From: Prosthecobacter vanneervenii
GTDB taxonomy: Bacteria > Verrucomicrobiota > Verrucomicrobiia > Verrucomicrobiales > Verrucomicrobiaceae
Length of the DNA stretch: 64,000 bases
NCBI RefSeq assembly: GCF_014203095.1
Contig: NZ_JACHIG010000006.1
Span: forward strand, 248,001 to 312,000
Reading direction: 5' to 3'
In this document: piece after piece, positions 1-9,372 of the stretch
How the letters are laid out: the number at the start of each line of letters is the position of its first letter
Numbering within the stretch: position 1 is the stretch's first letter
Program-made: the position numbers and the translations under genes
The notes under the pieces: model-generated
Seen by the model: only the letters and a program-made list of their open reading frames with translations
Databases searched by the model: none
Told to the model about the DNA's origin: nothing

Positions 1-816
1 GCTCCGTATGTTGGAACCAAGGACATTGTGATGTTTCCCAGCATCGTGGATGTCAGTGGCATCAACCGCATCTCCCGCGTGCTGCTGGCGCGCGCTGCCG
101 GGGCCATCTGCGGCATGGTGGAAACCGCCGTGCCAGCAGGTGAGGATAAGCCTCTGATCGCGGCCTCGATGTTTGGCAACACGACCGAGTGCGTGAACAA
201 GGCCAAGCAGATTCTCGAAGACGCGGGCTATGAAGTGCTCGTCTTCCATGCCACCGGCACGGGGGGCAAGATCATGGAATCGCTCATTGAGAGCGGCATG
301 TTTGCCGGAGTGCTGGACATCACTACCACTGAGTGGGCTGATGAACTGGTGGGGGGCATTCTCGGTGCCGGGCCGACTCGTCTGGATGCCGCTGCAAAGG
401 CCGGCATCCCCACCATCATCACGCCAGGCTGTCTGGATATGGTGAACTTCGGCGAGCGCGCCAGCGTGCCCGCGAAGTTTGAGGGCCGCACCTTCTACAT
501 TCACAACCCGCAGGTCACGCTGATGCGCACCAATGCGGCTGAATGCGCCGAACTGGGCCGCATTTTGGCGGGGAAAGCGAATGCCTACAACGGGCCCGTG
601 ACTGTGTTGCTGCCGCTGAAGGCGATCAGCATCATCAGCGCAGATGGGAAGCCTTTCCATGATGCCGAGGCGGACGCAGCCTTGTTCGACGCCATTCGCC
701 ACAACCTGCGGCCCGGCATCCCGCTCGTGGCACTGGACTGCGAGATCAACGCACCGGAGTTTGCCGAGGCCTGTGCGGGGGCTCTGCTGAGCAGCATGCC
801 GCAAGCGGCGAGCTGA
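1..816 (+). CDS. UPF0261 (Tm-1-like) family protein, 5' end cut by window
   Basis: The frame is open to the left edge and reads APYVGTKDIV before the first Met at 28, so the gene starts outside the window; about 272 residues are visible of a family usually near 400. The visible part matches the C-terminal two-thirds of UPF0261/Tm-1-like ATP-binding proteins: PSIVDVSGINRISR, then AAGAICGMVE, ASMFGNTTECV, a Gly-rich FHATGTGGKIME segment and ITPGCLDMVNFG. In plants Tm-1 inhibits a viral replicase; the bacterial role is not established. It is probably soluble and cytoplasmic. The last part reads toward a short C-terminal tail ending at 816. The family call is firm, the function open. Confidence 0.85.
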   Translation, partial: APYVGTKDIVMFPSIVDVSGINRISRVLLARAAGAICGMVETAVPAGEDKPLIAASMFGNTTECVNKAKQILEDAGYEVLVFHATGTGGKIMESLIESGMFAGVLDITTTEWADELVGGILGAGPTRLDAAAKAGIPTIITPGCLDMVNFGERASVPAKFEGRTFYIHNPQVTLMRTNAAECAELGRILAGKANAYNGPVTVLLPLKAISIISADGKPFHDAEADAALFDAIRHNLRPGIPLVALDCEINAPEFAEACAGALLSSMPQAAS

Positions 817-878
817 TTGCAAATCTGCGGCTGTTCTATCATTGCCTCCGTCTTGGGGACGTCCACCTTGGCGGCCTA

Positions 879-1472
879 ATGTACTACCCGCTTAACTTCC
901 GCTTCAAGCTCATGACGTTCACGCCGGAGATCGACGTCACGGATGCTTACGGCGGCACGATCTGCCATGTGAGGCAGCAGTTTTTCCGGCTGCGAGAAAA
1001 GGTGGATGTGTACGCCGATGACTCGGAGAGGACGCTGCTGGCCACGATCGAGGCAGACCGCGTCATCGACTGGTCGGCGCGCTACACTTTCAGGGCTCCG
1101 GATGGCCGGGAACTCGGCGCCGTGGGCAGGCAGGGAATGAGGTCGCTGTGGCGTGCGCACTATGATGTCTATGCGCCTGGAGCAGAGACTCCCACGTTCG
1201 TGATTCAAGAGTCGAATCCCTTTGTGAAGCTGCTCGATGGCCTGGTGGGAGAGATTCCCATTCTCGGGATGTTCACCGGCTACATGCTGCACCCAAGCTA
1301 CATCGCCACGCGAGGCGAGGGCGGGCCGCCCGTTCTCAAGCTGACCAAGAAGCCCGCGCTTTTAGAGGGGCGCTTTGCGCTCACGCAGGAAGGCCCGGCC
1401 AATGAGGGCGAGCAGCTGGCGCTGCTGCTGTCCTTTCTGATGATGAATCTGCTGGAAAAGAATCGGGGATGA
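879..1472 (+). CDS. LURP-one-related / scramblase-like (tubby-fold) protein
   Basis: A 197-residue protein without signal peptide. It opens with MYYPLNFRFKLM and has the alternating beta pattern of the LURP-one-related/phospholipid-scramblase family: a segment read as Y-x-V-R-Q-x-x-x-x-L-R-E-K-V-D-V-Y, a central RYTFRAPDGRELGAV, then a conserved hydrophobic region near residues 110-135 (LLDGLVGEIPILGMFTGYML). The family adopts a tubby-like barrel; bacterial members have no settled function, and a membrane-lipid role is only suggested by the plant and animal relatives. It ends exactly where the convergent gene's stop begins (stop codons abut at 1472/1473). Confidence 0.6.
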   Translation: MYYPLNFRFKLMTFTPEIDVTDAYGGTICHVRQQFFRLREKVDVYADDSERTLLATIEADRVIDWSARYTFRAPDGRELGAVGRQGMRSLWRAHYDVYAPGAETPTFVIQESNPFVKLLDGLVGEIPILGMFTGYMLHPSYIATRGEGGPPVLKLTKKPALLEGRFALTQEGPANEGEQLALLLSFLMMNLLEKNRG

Positions 1473-1823
1473 TCAGATCTGCGGGATTCTTTCCCCCTCG
1501 CGCACCAAGGTGCCGCGCTGGAGGAGGAGCTGGCCCTGCTTGATGGTGAAGAATTCGAAATGCGGATCTTCCTGGTCGTCATCGATCTCACAGCGCAGCT
1601 CGCCTTCGGCGTCCACCAGCGTTCTGGCCACTTCCCTGAAGACCTTCAGGATGGCCTGATTGCGCTCCTGGCCCATCCAGGAGAAATCCAGGGATTGCAG
1701 GGCCAGATCCACCTCGAGGTCATTCTCTGCAAAGAGTTCATCCAGGTGGTCCGCCTTTTCGCGGGCGAGCATTTTGAAGCTAAAACTGCCGTCGTACGTT
1801 CTGATTTCCGTCATGCATGACAT
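1473..1823 (-). CDS. Hypothetical acidic protein
   Basis: A 116-residue protein (113 if the Met at 1814, MTEIRTY, is the start). It is acidic, with no membrane segment and no motif I recognise. The middle (LFAENDLEVDLALQSLDFSWMGQERNQAI) looks like amphipathic helix and the C-terminal third has short beta-like stretches. It is convergent with the LURP-one-like gene, with stop codons directly adjacent. Coding is supported by frame length, composition and the clean end-to-end packing; the role is unknown. Confidence 0.55.
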   Translation of the reverse strand: MSCMTEIRTYDGSFSFKMLAREKADHLDELFAENDLEVDLALQSLDFSWMGQERNQAILKVFREVARTLVDAEGELRCEIDDDQEDPHFEFFTIKQGQLLLQRGTLVREGERIPQI

Positions 1824-1955
1824 GCTTGGCAGCTTTTTCTCAAGGAGCCAGTCTTAACCCGGCAAGTGCTGCAAAAAGTGCGGTTCGCGCTCAGAGCCGC
1901 CGGATGAAAAAGCTTCTCATCATCTGACAAACCACGTAGCATCATCACTGCTGCC

Positions 1956-2306
1956 ATGAACTCCCAGGACACACTCCGCGCGAAAAGCAGGGATAAGGTT
2001 CTCATTCTCGCCTCAGTCGTGGTGATACCCGCCATGGTGCTGGCCCCTATTGTCCTTGGGCTTCATGTGTTGGGAGCACTGCCGCTCTCCTCAGGACTGC
2101 TCTATGGTTTGGTGCTGCCTCTGTTTTGTCTGTTTGTCGTTTGCTTGATCAAGTTTTCGTGGGAGGCCAGGATCATCATGACTGTGTGCACTGGCGGGCT
2201 CTTTCTGGTGAGCCTTCCGGTCATGAAAAAGCTATTGCCAAAAACGGCGGCAATAGGCGTGCCGTCGATGCGCAGCCACAAGGCTACTTCGGCAGCCGAT
2301 CCATGA
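1956..2306 (+). CDS. Small membrane protein, unknown
   Basis: A 116-residue protein with a short polar N-terminus (MNSQDTLRAKSRDK) followed by three probable transmembrane helices at about residues 15-38, 45-68 and 74-92, and a basic tail. It resembles no family I can name. Its 3' end overlaps the 3' end of the convergent YggU-type gene by 23 bp (2284-2306). Membrane location is clear from hydrophobicity; real coding status is likely but not certain because the protein is short. Confidence 0.5.
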   Translation: MNSQDTLRAKSRDKVLILASVVVIPAMVLAPIVLGLHVLGALPLSSGLLYGLVLPLFCLFVVCLIKFSWEARIIMTVCTGGLFLVSLPVMKKLLPKTAAIGVPSMRSHKATSAADP

Positions 2307-2565
2307 AAGCCGCAGGCAGCTCCACAGTCTTCTGCCTGCTGGAGGTGCCGCGCAGGAGAGTGATCTGACCTTTGGGGCAGTCGAGTTCATCTGCCAGGAA
2401 GCTGATGAGTTCGGTGTTTGCCTTTCCATCCACAGGTGGGGCGGCCAGTTTCACGAGCAGCACCGGGCGGCCTTTTTCATCGGCGGTCCATCCGGCAAAG
2501 GCAGACTTTTTCGCGTTTGGCGTTACACGTACGGCCAGTGGGGCGCGGTCATTGGAGGCAGCCAT
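2284..2565 (-). CDS. DUF167 / YggU (UPF0235) family protein
   Basis: A 93-residue protein with the family hallmarks in order: an N-terminal VRVTPNAKKSAFAG strand, KLAAPPVDGKANTELISFLA (conserved P-x-D-G-K-A-N), and ITLLRGTSSRQKTVEL. Length is normal for the family. The ATG at 2565 is chosen over further upstream starts because those lie inside the preceding gene; the ATG is 2 bp past that gene's stop, so the two are surely co-transcribed. The family is structurally known but has no agreed function. Confidence 0.9.
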   Translation of the reverse strand: MAASNDRAPLAVRVTPNAKKSAFAGWTADEKGRPVLLVKLAAPPVDGKANTELISFLADELDCPKGQITLLRGTSSRQKTVELPAAFMDRLPK

Positions 2566-2567
2566 GA

Positions 2568-4862
2568 TCAGACGAGTTTGAGGCGTTTGCGCATGAGCCA
2601 CTCGGCGGTGAGCAGGAGAATGGCTGCGCCAAACCACCACCAGCTGCTCCAGAGGTTGGTCTCCTTGGTGATGGTCTGCTTGCGGTCGATCGTCTGCAGC
2701 AGGCCGGGGAGGTCGGTGGCGGCCTGTTCTTCGCGCAGGAAGCGGCCGCCGCTGTTGGTGGCCATGGTTTCCAGCAGGGGGCGGTTCATGGTCAGGGTAG
2801 CCCATTCGGGGTTGCCTGCATCAGAGACATGGAGGGAGAGGCGTGCCTCGCTGCGTGGTGCGCTGGGGCTTTCCGCCACGGATATCTCATAGGTGCCTGC
2901 GCGGAGCGGTGGAGTGACGGCGCGGTAGATGCCCACGTGGGTGGGATCTGCCTCCAGCTGAAGAGTGGCCACCTCCTCGCCGTCGTGCAGCAGGTAGGCG
3001 CGGGGCTGGGCATTGGTGAGCGTCTCGCCCTTATCATTGCGCACACGCACGCGGATTTCTGAGGTCTCGCCTGGGGAATAACGCAGGCGGTCTGTGCCCA
3101 CGGAGAGCTTCTTCTGGTCGATCTGGAAAGGCGGCGCGGCGATCCATGCGCCGAGCTGCATCCAGAGACGCTGGTGATAAAGATCAGCCACCTGGAAACG
3201 CCAGCGCCAGAGCTCATCTGTACCGAGATAGAGCACCGCGCCCGCGCCCACTTGACGGAAAACGATGGCAGGCTGCTGTGCCTTGGCCAGCGTGATGGCG
3301 GCGGGCAGTGGCTCCACATTGGAGTGCCAGTTGACCTTGCTGAGCGTGGGCCAGAGCGTGGCGTTGGCGCTGGGGCTGTCGCTCAGACGCAGGGCGTCAA
3401 AGCGCTGCCCATCGGCGGTGAGCTCGATGCTGGCGGGGGTCTGCTTTTTGGCGGCCGCACCAAAGCGCACGGGGACAAGTGGGGCGGTTTTTCCGCTGGC
3501 CCATTCGTGCAGCTTGCCGCGCTGGCCGTCGATCATGATCAGGCCACCTCCACGTTTTTCGACGAACTCCACCAGCCACTCCAGTTGCTCGGGCTTGAAG
3601 CGGCCCAGCGAGACATCTCCGAGAATCACGAGGTCATAACTGAGGAGGTCATCCTTGGTTTTGGGGAAGTTTTTCTGCAGGTTGCCAGCGGCGGCGTTGT
3701 CGCTCATGTCGTCAAAGATGAGCGTGGTCTGCCAGCGTTCGTCGCGGTCGAAATGGTTGTGAATGTAGCGGAACTCCCAGCGCGGGCGGCCGTCGATGAT
3801 GAGGGCCTTGCGCTTCTTTTCCAGGAGGTGGATGGAGAGCTCGCGGGCGTTGTTGGAGCGGGTCTTTTCCAGTGCGGCACGGTCGCCGCTGGCGGCCACC
3901 TGGATGTTCACGCTGCGCAGCGTTTTGTCCCGCTGGCCCGGTGCGGGAGGAGGCAGCTCGGCCACGGGAAAGATGAAATCAAAGCCCTTCTCACCCTTGC
4001 CGGAGGTGGTGAACTCCTTTTTCCACAACACCTTGCCCTGGCTCTCGATGCGCACGCTGGCTGGCACTCCGGCAGGCATGCTGTCATTCACGGTCAGATG
4101 GCCCTGGAAGTTCTCCTTGGAAAAGACCGACTCGGGCGCATTCACGGCGAGCAGCGAGAGATCTGCGGGCGGCACCTCAGTGCCAAAGCCGATGGTGAAG
4201 ACCGGTGTGCCGCTGGTTTTGAGCGTGCTGCTGAATTCCTCGGGAGAGCCTGCGGAGTTGTGCTGACCGTCTGTCAAAACGACGAGCGCCGTACCTGCCG
4301 ATGCAGGGCCAAGGGCTGCGCGTAGTGCCTGATCGAGATTGGTGATAGGTGCGGTGGCTGGCAGCTCAAAGGTGGAGGGCATGTCTCCGGAGGTGTCCTT
4401 GCCTGCCTGACGGTACCACCAGAGGCGCTGGGTGTTCATGCCACGCAGGGCCACGAGTTCCACATCCTGAGTCTCGGCCAGCTTTTTCAGCAGCGGGGTG
4501 GTGCCTTTGAGCAGAAGGTCTTCCGCGCGCTGAAACCGTGGTTTGCTGCTGCCAGCAGGAGCACCGGGGGCCTCATCGGTGAGCTGCATGCTGGCGGAGC
4601 TGTCCACCGCGATGACGACGTGTCCCAGCTGACGCAGGGTGGTGACGCTGCGCAGCATCGGACCCGCCAGTGCGAGCACGAGAATGAACACCGCGACCGA
4701 GCGCAGCACGGCAGGAACCTGTGCAGCACGACTGCCCACATACTTCAGCTCCCGGCGGTAGAGAAACCACATGAGTCCGGCCAGACCAAACGCGAGCAGG
4801 ATCACCGGCAGCGGTGCATAGCCGCCAGTAAAGCGCAGGGTGGTTTCTGTCAGGGGTGTCAT
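2568..4862 (-). CDS. Membrane-anchored VWA-domain protein with GATase-like domain
   Basis: A 764-residue membrane protein. Two N-terminal transmembrane helices (about 14-35 and 50-70) precede a von Willebrand A domain with the MIDAS start VVIAVDSSASM (D-x-S-x-S) and an ALVVLTDGQHNS strand. A class I glutamine-amidotransferase-like fold follows (KALIIDGRPRWEFRYI, then DLVILGDVSLGRF and GGGLIMIDGQRG), then beta-rich extracytoplasmic domains and a C-terminal helix (WWWFGAAILLLTAEWLM). It is the fourth gene of a MoxR-DUF58-BatA/VWA-VWA cluster, a layout common in Planctomycetes and Verrucomicrobia and thought to give chaperone-like assembly at the membrane. The substrate is unknown. Confidence 0.8.
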   Translation of the reverse strand: MTPLTETTLRFTGGYAPLPVILLAFGLAGLMWFLYRRELKYVGSRAAQVPAVLRSVAVFILVLALAGPMLRSVTTLRQLGHVVIAVDSSASMQLTDEAPGAPAGSSKPRFQRAEDLLLKGTTPLLKKLAETQDVELVALRGMNTQRLWWYRQAGKDTSGDMPSTFELPATAPITNLDQALRAALGPASAGTALVVLTDGQHNSAGSPEEFSSTLKTSGTPVFTIGFGTEVPPADLSLLAVNAPESVFSKENFQGHLTVNDSMPAGVPASVRIESQGKVLWKKEFTTSGKGEKGFDFIFPVAELPPPAPGQRDKTLRSVNIQVAASGDRAALEKTRSNNARELSIHLLEKKRKALIIDGRPRWEFRYIHNHFDRDERWQTTLIFDDMSDNAAAGNLQKNFPKTKDDLLSYDLVILGDVSLGRFKPEQLEWLVEFVEKRGGGLIMIDGQRGKLHEWASGKTAPLVPVRFGAAAKKQTPASIELTADGQRFDALRLSDSPSANATLWPTLSKVNWHSNVEPLPAAITLAKAQQPAIVFRQVGAGAVLYLGTDELWRWRFQVADLYHQRLWMQLGAWIAAPPFQIDQKKLSVGTDRLRYSPGETSEIRVRVRNDKGETLTNAQPRAYLLHDGEEVATLQLEADPTHVGIYRAVTPPLRAGTYEISVAESPSAPRSEARLSLHVSDAGNPEWATLTMNRPLLETMATNSGGRFLREEQAATDLPGLLQTIDRKQTITKETNLWSSWWWFGAAILLLTAEWLMRKRLKLV

Positions 4863-4875
4863 GTTTTAAAAAGGC

Positions 4876-7032
4876 TCAGCCCCGGGCGATGTGCTGCTGC
4901 AGGAGGACTTCGGCGAAGAGGAGAAGGAGCAGGGTGATGAGCAGCGGCTGCCAGAGCTCGGTACCGTGGCGACGGCTGCGATCCAGGGACTGGTAGGCAG
5001 GCAGGGTGCCGGCGTAGGCGGCCTCGTGCCGCTCGGCGATTTTCTGAATGTCCGTGGCAGGCAGGGCTTTGAGATCGGACTCCGCACCATCCACATTGAA
5101 GGCCAGCAGCACGGTTTTCTCTGTGCCTTCCTTTTGCAGCTGGAAGATGCCAGGCTGGGTGATCACGGGGCTTTGCAGGAAGACGGAGTCTGCCTCCTTG
5201 GCGGCTTTCAGCGTTTGCGTCTGGCCGGTGGGGCCCCGCAGGATGAACTCCGCGCCCTGCTCAGCCTTTTCCAGCGGCAGGCGGATGGAACTGCCCACGA
5301 GCTGCCAGGCTGGGGCAGTGCCCTCGGTGGCCAGATAGGTGGTGAGGCGCTGCATCAGCGGCACAAAGAAAGGCTGCAGGGGCAGATTGGTCCACTCAGC
5401 ATTCGCTGTGCTAGCCACGGCCACGACACGACCGCGGCCGTGCTTTTTCTCGACCATCAGAGGCACATTGCGGTCCAGGTTCAGGATGCGCTGGGTTCGG
5501 TCATCGAGCGTGGCAAAGTCAAACCAGTGACGAAATTCGGCTTCCTGAAGGCGGCCTGAGCGGGTGTCATTGAAATACAGCACGGACGGGTGTGTGAAGC
5601 GCTGCATGAGGATATGCGCAGGCGGGGAGTCGGCATCCACTCTGGCCTGGCCTTTGATGGCGGCAGGGTAGAGGCCTTCGCCCTTGCGGTAAAATTCGCG
5701 GTTGTACCAGTCGAGATCGCATTCTGGTCCGGCAAAGACGAGGAGGCCGCCGCCATCTTTGACGAACTTGTCGAGCTCGTTCTGGATGTGCCCCGGCAGG
5801 CGCTGCACGTCGGCCATGATGATGACCTCCTGCTGGCGCAGGTCTTCGTTGCGGATCTTGCGCAGGTCGATTTTTTTCGTGCGGATGAGGTCCTTGAGCG
5901 AAGCGGCTGCCGCCGTGTGCGGCGTGAGTGCGATCTCGAGGAAATCTGCCGAGCCGGTGAGCGGTTCCCGGCCAGGGCTGCCATCCATGAGCAGGACATT
6001 GAGTTGATTGCGCACCTGCACGATGGAGTGGAAGGCGTTGTCATCAGCAAAGGTGTCTCCTTCGAGGCGGACGGAGAGCGAGTGGTCGCCCACTTTATCA
6101 AACGCATGCGTGAAGGAGAGCACGGCCTCGCCTTCCGGGGCCAAGGAGACGCGCGCTGTGCGCAGGCGTGTGCCATCTGCCTCCAGATGCACAGCTACGT
6201 CCTGCCAGGCTCGGCGGCCATGGTTCTTGATGCGCACCCGCAGGCCGATGGGCTGGGACTCGGCTGCCACGAGGGCGGAAATGTCCGCGCTGGCGATGCT
6301 GAGGTTTTCCGCCAGATCGCTGCCCACACGGTAAAAGGTGATCTGCGGCTTGGGCTCCTGTTTGGAGAGGCTCTCCAGTGCTGGCAGTGCAGCGCCCTCG
6401 GCCACGGCCTTCCAGTCGGCAGCCTGGAAATCGGAAACGATGACGACTTCGCGTGCGGCATTGGGCGAGTCTTTGAGAGCTGCGCCTGCGGCCTGGAAGG
6501 CGTCATTGGCAGCCAGCGGGCCTGACATGGAGGGCACATCTCCGAGTTGTTTGGGTACGAGGTCGAGATCGGTGGTGGCTTGGTCGAGCAGCTTGCGTGG
6601 AGTGCCGCCGGAGAGCAGCACTTGTGCGCTGGAGCCTTTGGGCAGATCTGCCAGAATGGCCTGGATGTCCTGCCGTGCCTGCTCCGTGACGGTGCCGCCG
6701 GGCAGCGAGGTCTGCGCGGCGGGAGCACGCATGGAGAGGGAGTCGTCCAGCAATACGATGAGCGAGGAGCTGCCCATTCCGAGCGAGCGCAAAGCCGTGA
6801 GCACCGGGCGAGCCAGGCAGAGCGCCAGCACGATAGGGATGGCCACACGCACGATGAGGAGCAGGAGCTGCTCGATCTTCATCTTGCGCTTCCGCTGGCG
6901 GATCACCTCGTGCAGCAGGTGCATGGCACCCCAGCGAACGGTGACGACCTTCCGCTTGTTCAGCAGATGGATCAGCAGCGGGACAAGAAAGGCCAGGGCG
7001 CCCGCCAGAAGTGCGATGTTGAGAAAGCTCAT
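4876..7032 (-). CDS. BatA-type membrane protein with VWA domain
   Basis: A 718-residue protein opening with the aerotolerance-regulator (BatA) N-terminal domain: MSFLNIALLAGALAFLVPLL, then IHLLNKRKVVTVRWGAM and RRKMKIEQLLLLIVR-type boundary into a second membrane helix (about 57-76). The VWA domain begins SSLIVLLDDSLSM, keeping the D-x-S-x-S metal site. A long periplasmic part contains a GATase-like segment (GGGLLVFAGPECD) and a second globular region, and a C-terminal helix (PLLITLLLLLFAEVLL) returns to the membrane. It lies 13 bp upstream of the next VWA gene and downstream of DUF58, so the pair is probably expressed together. Confidence 0.85.
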   Translation of the reverse strand: MSFLNIALLAGALAFLVPLLIHLLNKRKVVTVRWGAMHLLHEVIRQRKRKMKIEQLLLLIVRVAIPIVLALCLARPVLTALRSLGMGSSSLIVLLDDSLSMRAPAAQTSLPGGTVTEQARQDIQAILADLPKGSSAQVLLSGGTPRKLLDQATTDLDLVPKQLGDVPSMSGPLAANDAFQAAGAALKDSPNAAREVVIVSDFQAADWKAVAEGAALPALESLSKQEPKPQITFYRVGSDLAENLSIASADISALVAAESQPIGLRVRIKNHGRRAWQDVAVHLEADGTRLRTARVSLAPEGEAVLSFTHAFDKVGDHSLSVRLEGDTFADDNAFHSIVQVRNQLNVLLMDGSPGREPLTGSADFLEIALTPHTAAAASLKDLIRTKKIDLRKIRNEDLRQQEVIIMADVQRLPGHIQNELDKFVKDGGGLLVFAGPECDLDWYNREFYRKGEGLYPAAIKGQARVDADSPPAHILMQRFTHPSVLYFNDTRSGRLQEAEFRHWFDFATLDDRTQRILNLDRNVPLMVEKKHGRGRVVAVASTANAEWTNLPLQPFFVPLMQRLTTYLATEGTAPAWQLVGSSIRLPLEKAEQGAEFILRGPTGQTQTLKAAKEADSVFLQSPVITQPGIFQLQKEGTEKTVLLAFNVDGAESDLKALPATDIQKIAERHEAAYAGTLPAYQSLDRSRRHGTELWQPLLITLLLLLFAEVLLQQHIARG

Positions 7033-7056
7033 CGTGGGGGCAGGGAGATGGTATAA

Positions 7057-7139
7057 CGAATGACGAAGCTCGAATGACGAAGAGCAGGCATCCGGGATGC
7101 TGCGTCTTCGTTATTTGGCAATGGAGTTGGCTTCGTCAT
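7057..7139. repeat. Intergenic GAATGACGAA repeat with hairpin
   Basis: The spacer between the BatA and DUF58 genes has two direct copies of CGAATGACGAAG (7057-7068 and 7071-7082) and an inverted CTTCGTCAT at 7131-7139. The second copy starts a long imperfect stem: AATGACGAAGA pairs with TCTTCGTTATT around GCATCC-G-GGATGC. The same decamer recurs in the next spacer (8097-8131). This looks like a dispersed extragenic hairpin repeat; a role in mRNA processing or termination is inference. Confidence 0.75.
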
Positions 7140-7142
7140 GGT

Positions 7143-8036
7143 TCAGCGCATGCGCAGGGCCAGATAGCTGCGGAGGGCGGCGGAGTGGGATTCATCCGTG
7201 GGAAGGCTCAGGTAATCCACCTGGTGCCTGCGGAAGCCGTCTTTGAGCTGGGCGGCGAAGCTTTGCTGCGCCTCAATGTAGCGCTGGCGGATGGTGGCGG
7301 GGTCGAGCAGGAGGAAGTCGTCGTTGTTCTCCAGGTTTTCAAAACGGGCCCAGTTGCCGAAAGGGAAGTCGATCTCGTCGCGGTCCCAGAGCTGCATGGC
7401 GATGACTTCGTGCCCTTTTTTGCGCAGGATGCCGATGGACTGCAGCAGAGCGGTGGGATCATCAAAGAAGTCGCTGATGAGAATGACGAGGCCGCGGCGT
7501 TTGAGGCGCTGGGCCAGCGACTCGATTACGGGCGCGAGGCTGGTGTCGCTGCCGGGCTCGGTTTTCACCATGGTCTCCAGCAGCAGGTGCAGGTGGGTGA
7601 TCTTGGTGCGGCAGGGGATGATGTTGCGCACCTTGGTGTCAAAGGTGATGAGGCCCACGGCATCCTGCTGGCTCATGAGCAGGTAGGCCAGGGAGGCGGC
7701 GAGCTTGCGTGCGTAGTCAAACTTCAGCACGCCCTTCTGCCCGCGGTAGCCCATGCTGCCGCTGGCATCGAGAACGATGGTGGCGCGGAGGTTTGTCTCC
7801 TCATCAAACTCACGGATGTAAAAGCGGTCCGTGCGGCCAAAGATCTTCCAGTCGAGGCGGCGGATCTCATCTCCCTGCACATAGGGGCGGTGCTGGCGGA
7901 ACTCCACGCTGAAGCCCTTGTGCGGCGAGGCATGCTGCCCGGTGGTGAAGCCCTCCACGACCGTGCGCGCAAAGAGCTGCAGGGACTGCAGGCTCGTGAT
8001 GTCTTCGGCGTGGAGGATGTCGGACAGGGAAGCCAC
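7143..8036 (-). CDS. DUF58 domain protein
   Basis: A 297-residue soluble protein with the DUF58 signature: EFRQHRPYVQGDEIRRLDWK, then FYIREFDEETNLRATIVLDA and a VWA-like D-A-S-G-S metal motif. It has no membrane helices. The predicted start codon is GTG. DUF58 proteins almost always sit beside MoxR AAA+ ATPases, as here; they are believed to be the adaptor or client of the ATPase. Spacers on both sides hold the GAATGACGAA repeats, so message processing between cistrons is possible. Confidence 0.9.
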   Translation of the reverse strand: MASLSDILHAEDITSLQSLQLFARTVVEGFTTGQHASPHKGFSVEFRQHRPYVQGDEIRRLDWKIFGRTDRFYIREFDEETNLRATIVLDASGSMGYRGQKGVLKFDYARKLAASLAYLLMSQQDAVGLITFDTKVRNIIPCRTKITHLHLLLETMVKTEPGSDTSLAPVIESLAQRLKRRGLVILISDFFDDPTALLQSIGILRKKGHEVIAMQLWDRDEIDFPFGNWARFENLENNDDFLLLDPATIRQRYIEAQQSFAAQLKDGFRRHQVDYLSLPTDESHSAALRSYLALRMR

Positions 8037-8076
8037 TTCGGGGAGGAATTAGAGAACGGCGGCAGGGAAGGAGGAA

Positions 8077-8200
8077 AATGACGAATGAAGAAATCCGAAT
8101 GACGAATGAATGACGAAACGCGAATGACGAAGATCGAGCATGAGGAGCATGATTCGGACTTCGGATTTATTTAGTCATTCGGGTTTACTCATTCGTCATT
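8077..8200. repeat. Large imperfect palindrome of GAATGACGAA repeats
   Basis: The DUF58-MoxR spacer is nearly filled by an inverted repeat. AATGACGAATGA at 8077-8088 is exactly complementary to TCATTCGTCATT at 8189-8200, and inner arms (CCGAATGAC 8095-8103 with GTCATTCGG 8174-8182) continue the symmetry. GAATGACGAA occurs at 8097, 8108 and 8122. The same decamer is present twice near 7058-7081. Read directly from sequence; function unknown. Confidence 0.8.
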
Positions 8201-8209
8201 GTTTTGGCC

Positions 8210-9211
8210 TTAGAGTACCCGTGCTTCGCTCTTCTTCGTCCGCTTCACCAGTTCGGCGATGATCTGGTCCACCGTGATGCCTTCGGCTTCGGCGTGGAAG
8301 GTGGCGACAAGACGATGGCGCAGGGCAGGGGCGGCGAGGGCCTCGATGTCGTCAGTGGTCACATGGGTGCGGCCTTGAAGCAGGGCGCGGACTTTGCCTG
8401 CCATGACGAGCATCTGGCTCGCGCGCGGACCTGCACCCCAGCTGAGCATGCTTTTCACATATTCGGAGGCATCCGGCTCGGTGGGACGGGTGGCGCGGAC
8501 AAGGTCGAGCACAAAGTCGATGACGTGGTCTGGCACAGGCACTTTGCGTGCGAGCTGCTGGGCAGCCTGCAGTTCCTCGGCGGTGATGACGGCTTCGATT
8601 TCCTGCGTGGCGCCTCCGGTTGTGCGTGCGATGATCTCGCGCTCGTCATCGCGGGTGGGGTAATCCACCTTGATCAGGAAGAGGAAGCGGTCCTTCTGCG
8701 CCTCTGGAAGCGGATAGGTGCCCTCCTGCTCGATGGGGTTCATGGTGGCGAGCACAAAGAAGGGCTTGGGAAGCTCATGCGTGACCTGGCCGACCGTGAC
8801 GTGCTTTTCCTGCATGGCCTCAAGCAGAGCGGCCTGAGTCTTGGGCGGGGTACGGTTGATTTCGTCCGCGAGGATGATCTGGGAAAAGATGGGGCCCTGC
8901 TGGAAGACGAGCTTGCGGCGTCCGGTCTCGGCATCCTCCTGGATGATCTCGGTGCCGGTGATGTCCGCAGGCATGAGATCCGGGGTGAACTGGATGCGCC
9001 GGAAGCTCAGGTGCATGGCATCTGCGAGCGATTTGACGAGCAGGGTCTTAGCCAGGCCGGGCACACCTTCCAGCAGGCTGTGGCCGCCTGCTGCGATGGC
9101 GATGAAGACCTGCTCGATGACGGCCTCCTGTCCGACGATACGTTTACCAAGAGCAGCTTTGAGTTTATTGTAACCAGAGACGAGGGCGGCAGCAGCGGCG
9201 GAGTCTGACAT
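8210..9211 (-). CDS. MoxR-family AAA+ ATPase
   Basis: A 333-residue AAA+ ATPase. The Walker A is GVPGLAKT, Walker B is [11 protein letters not shown], and the family segment [12 protein letters not shown] and sensor region [22 protein letters not shown] follow, with the small helical domain ([15 protein letters not shown]) at the C-terminus. Start is taken at MSDSAAA (ATG 9211); an upstream frame to 9328 adds only low-complexity residues. It heads the MoxR-DUF58-BatA-VWA cluster and probably powers folding or metal-dependent assembly of the VWA proteins. The overall call is firm; the client is unknown. Confidence 0.93.
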   Translation of the reverse strand: MSDSAAAAALVSGYNKLKAALGKRIVGQEAVIEQVFIAIAAGGHSLLEGVPGLAKTLLVKSLADAMHLSFRRIQFTPDLMPADITGTEIIQEDAETGRRKLVFQQGPIFSQIILADEINRTPPKTQAALLEAMQEKHVTVGQVTHELPKPFFVLATMNPIEQEGTYPLPEAQKDRFLFLIKVDYPTRDDEREIIARTTGGATQEIEAVITAEELQAAQQLARKVPVPDHVIDFVLDLVRATRPTEPDASEYVKSMLSWGAGPRASQMLVMAGKVRALLQGRTHVTTDDIEALAAPALRHRLVATFHAEAEGITVDQIIAELVKRTKKSEARVL

Positions 9212-9372
9212 GAGCGGCGGGGGAAATAACGGAATCAGAAGAAAGAGTGACGAAGGCGTGAGGGGGAGCCCACAGCGACGCATTGAACACGAGAGCGGAG
9301 CGAAGGTTCTTTCCACTCTTGCGCACATGCTGGCAAGAAGACAAAAAAGGCAAAAGCCCGGGCGCGGCTGGA

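Noticed and set aside
3174..4325. 383-residue open frame opposite the VWA gene
   Set aside because: Low-complexity antisense frame; the minus frame has the VWA and membrane motifs.
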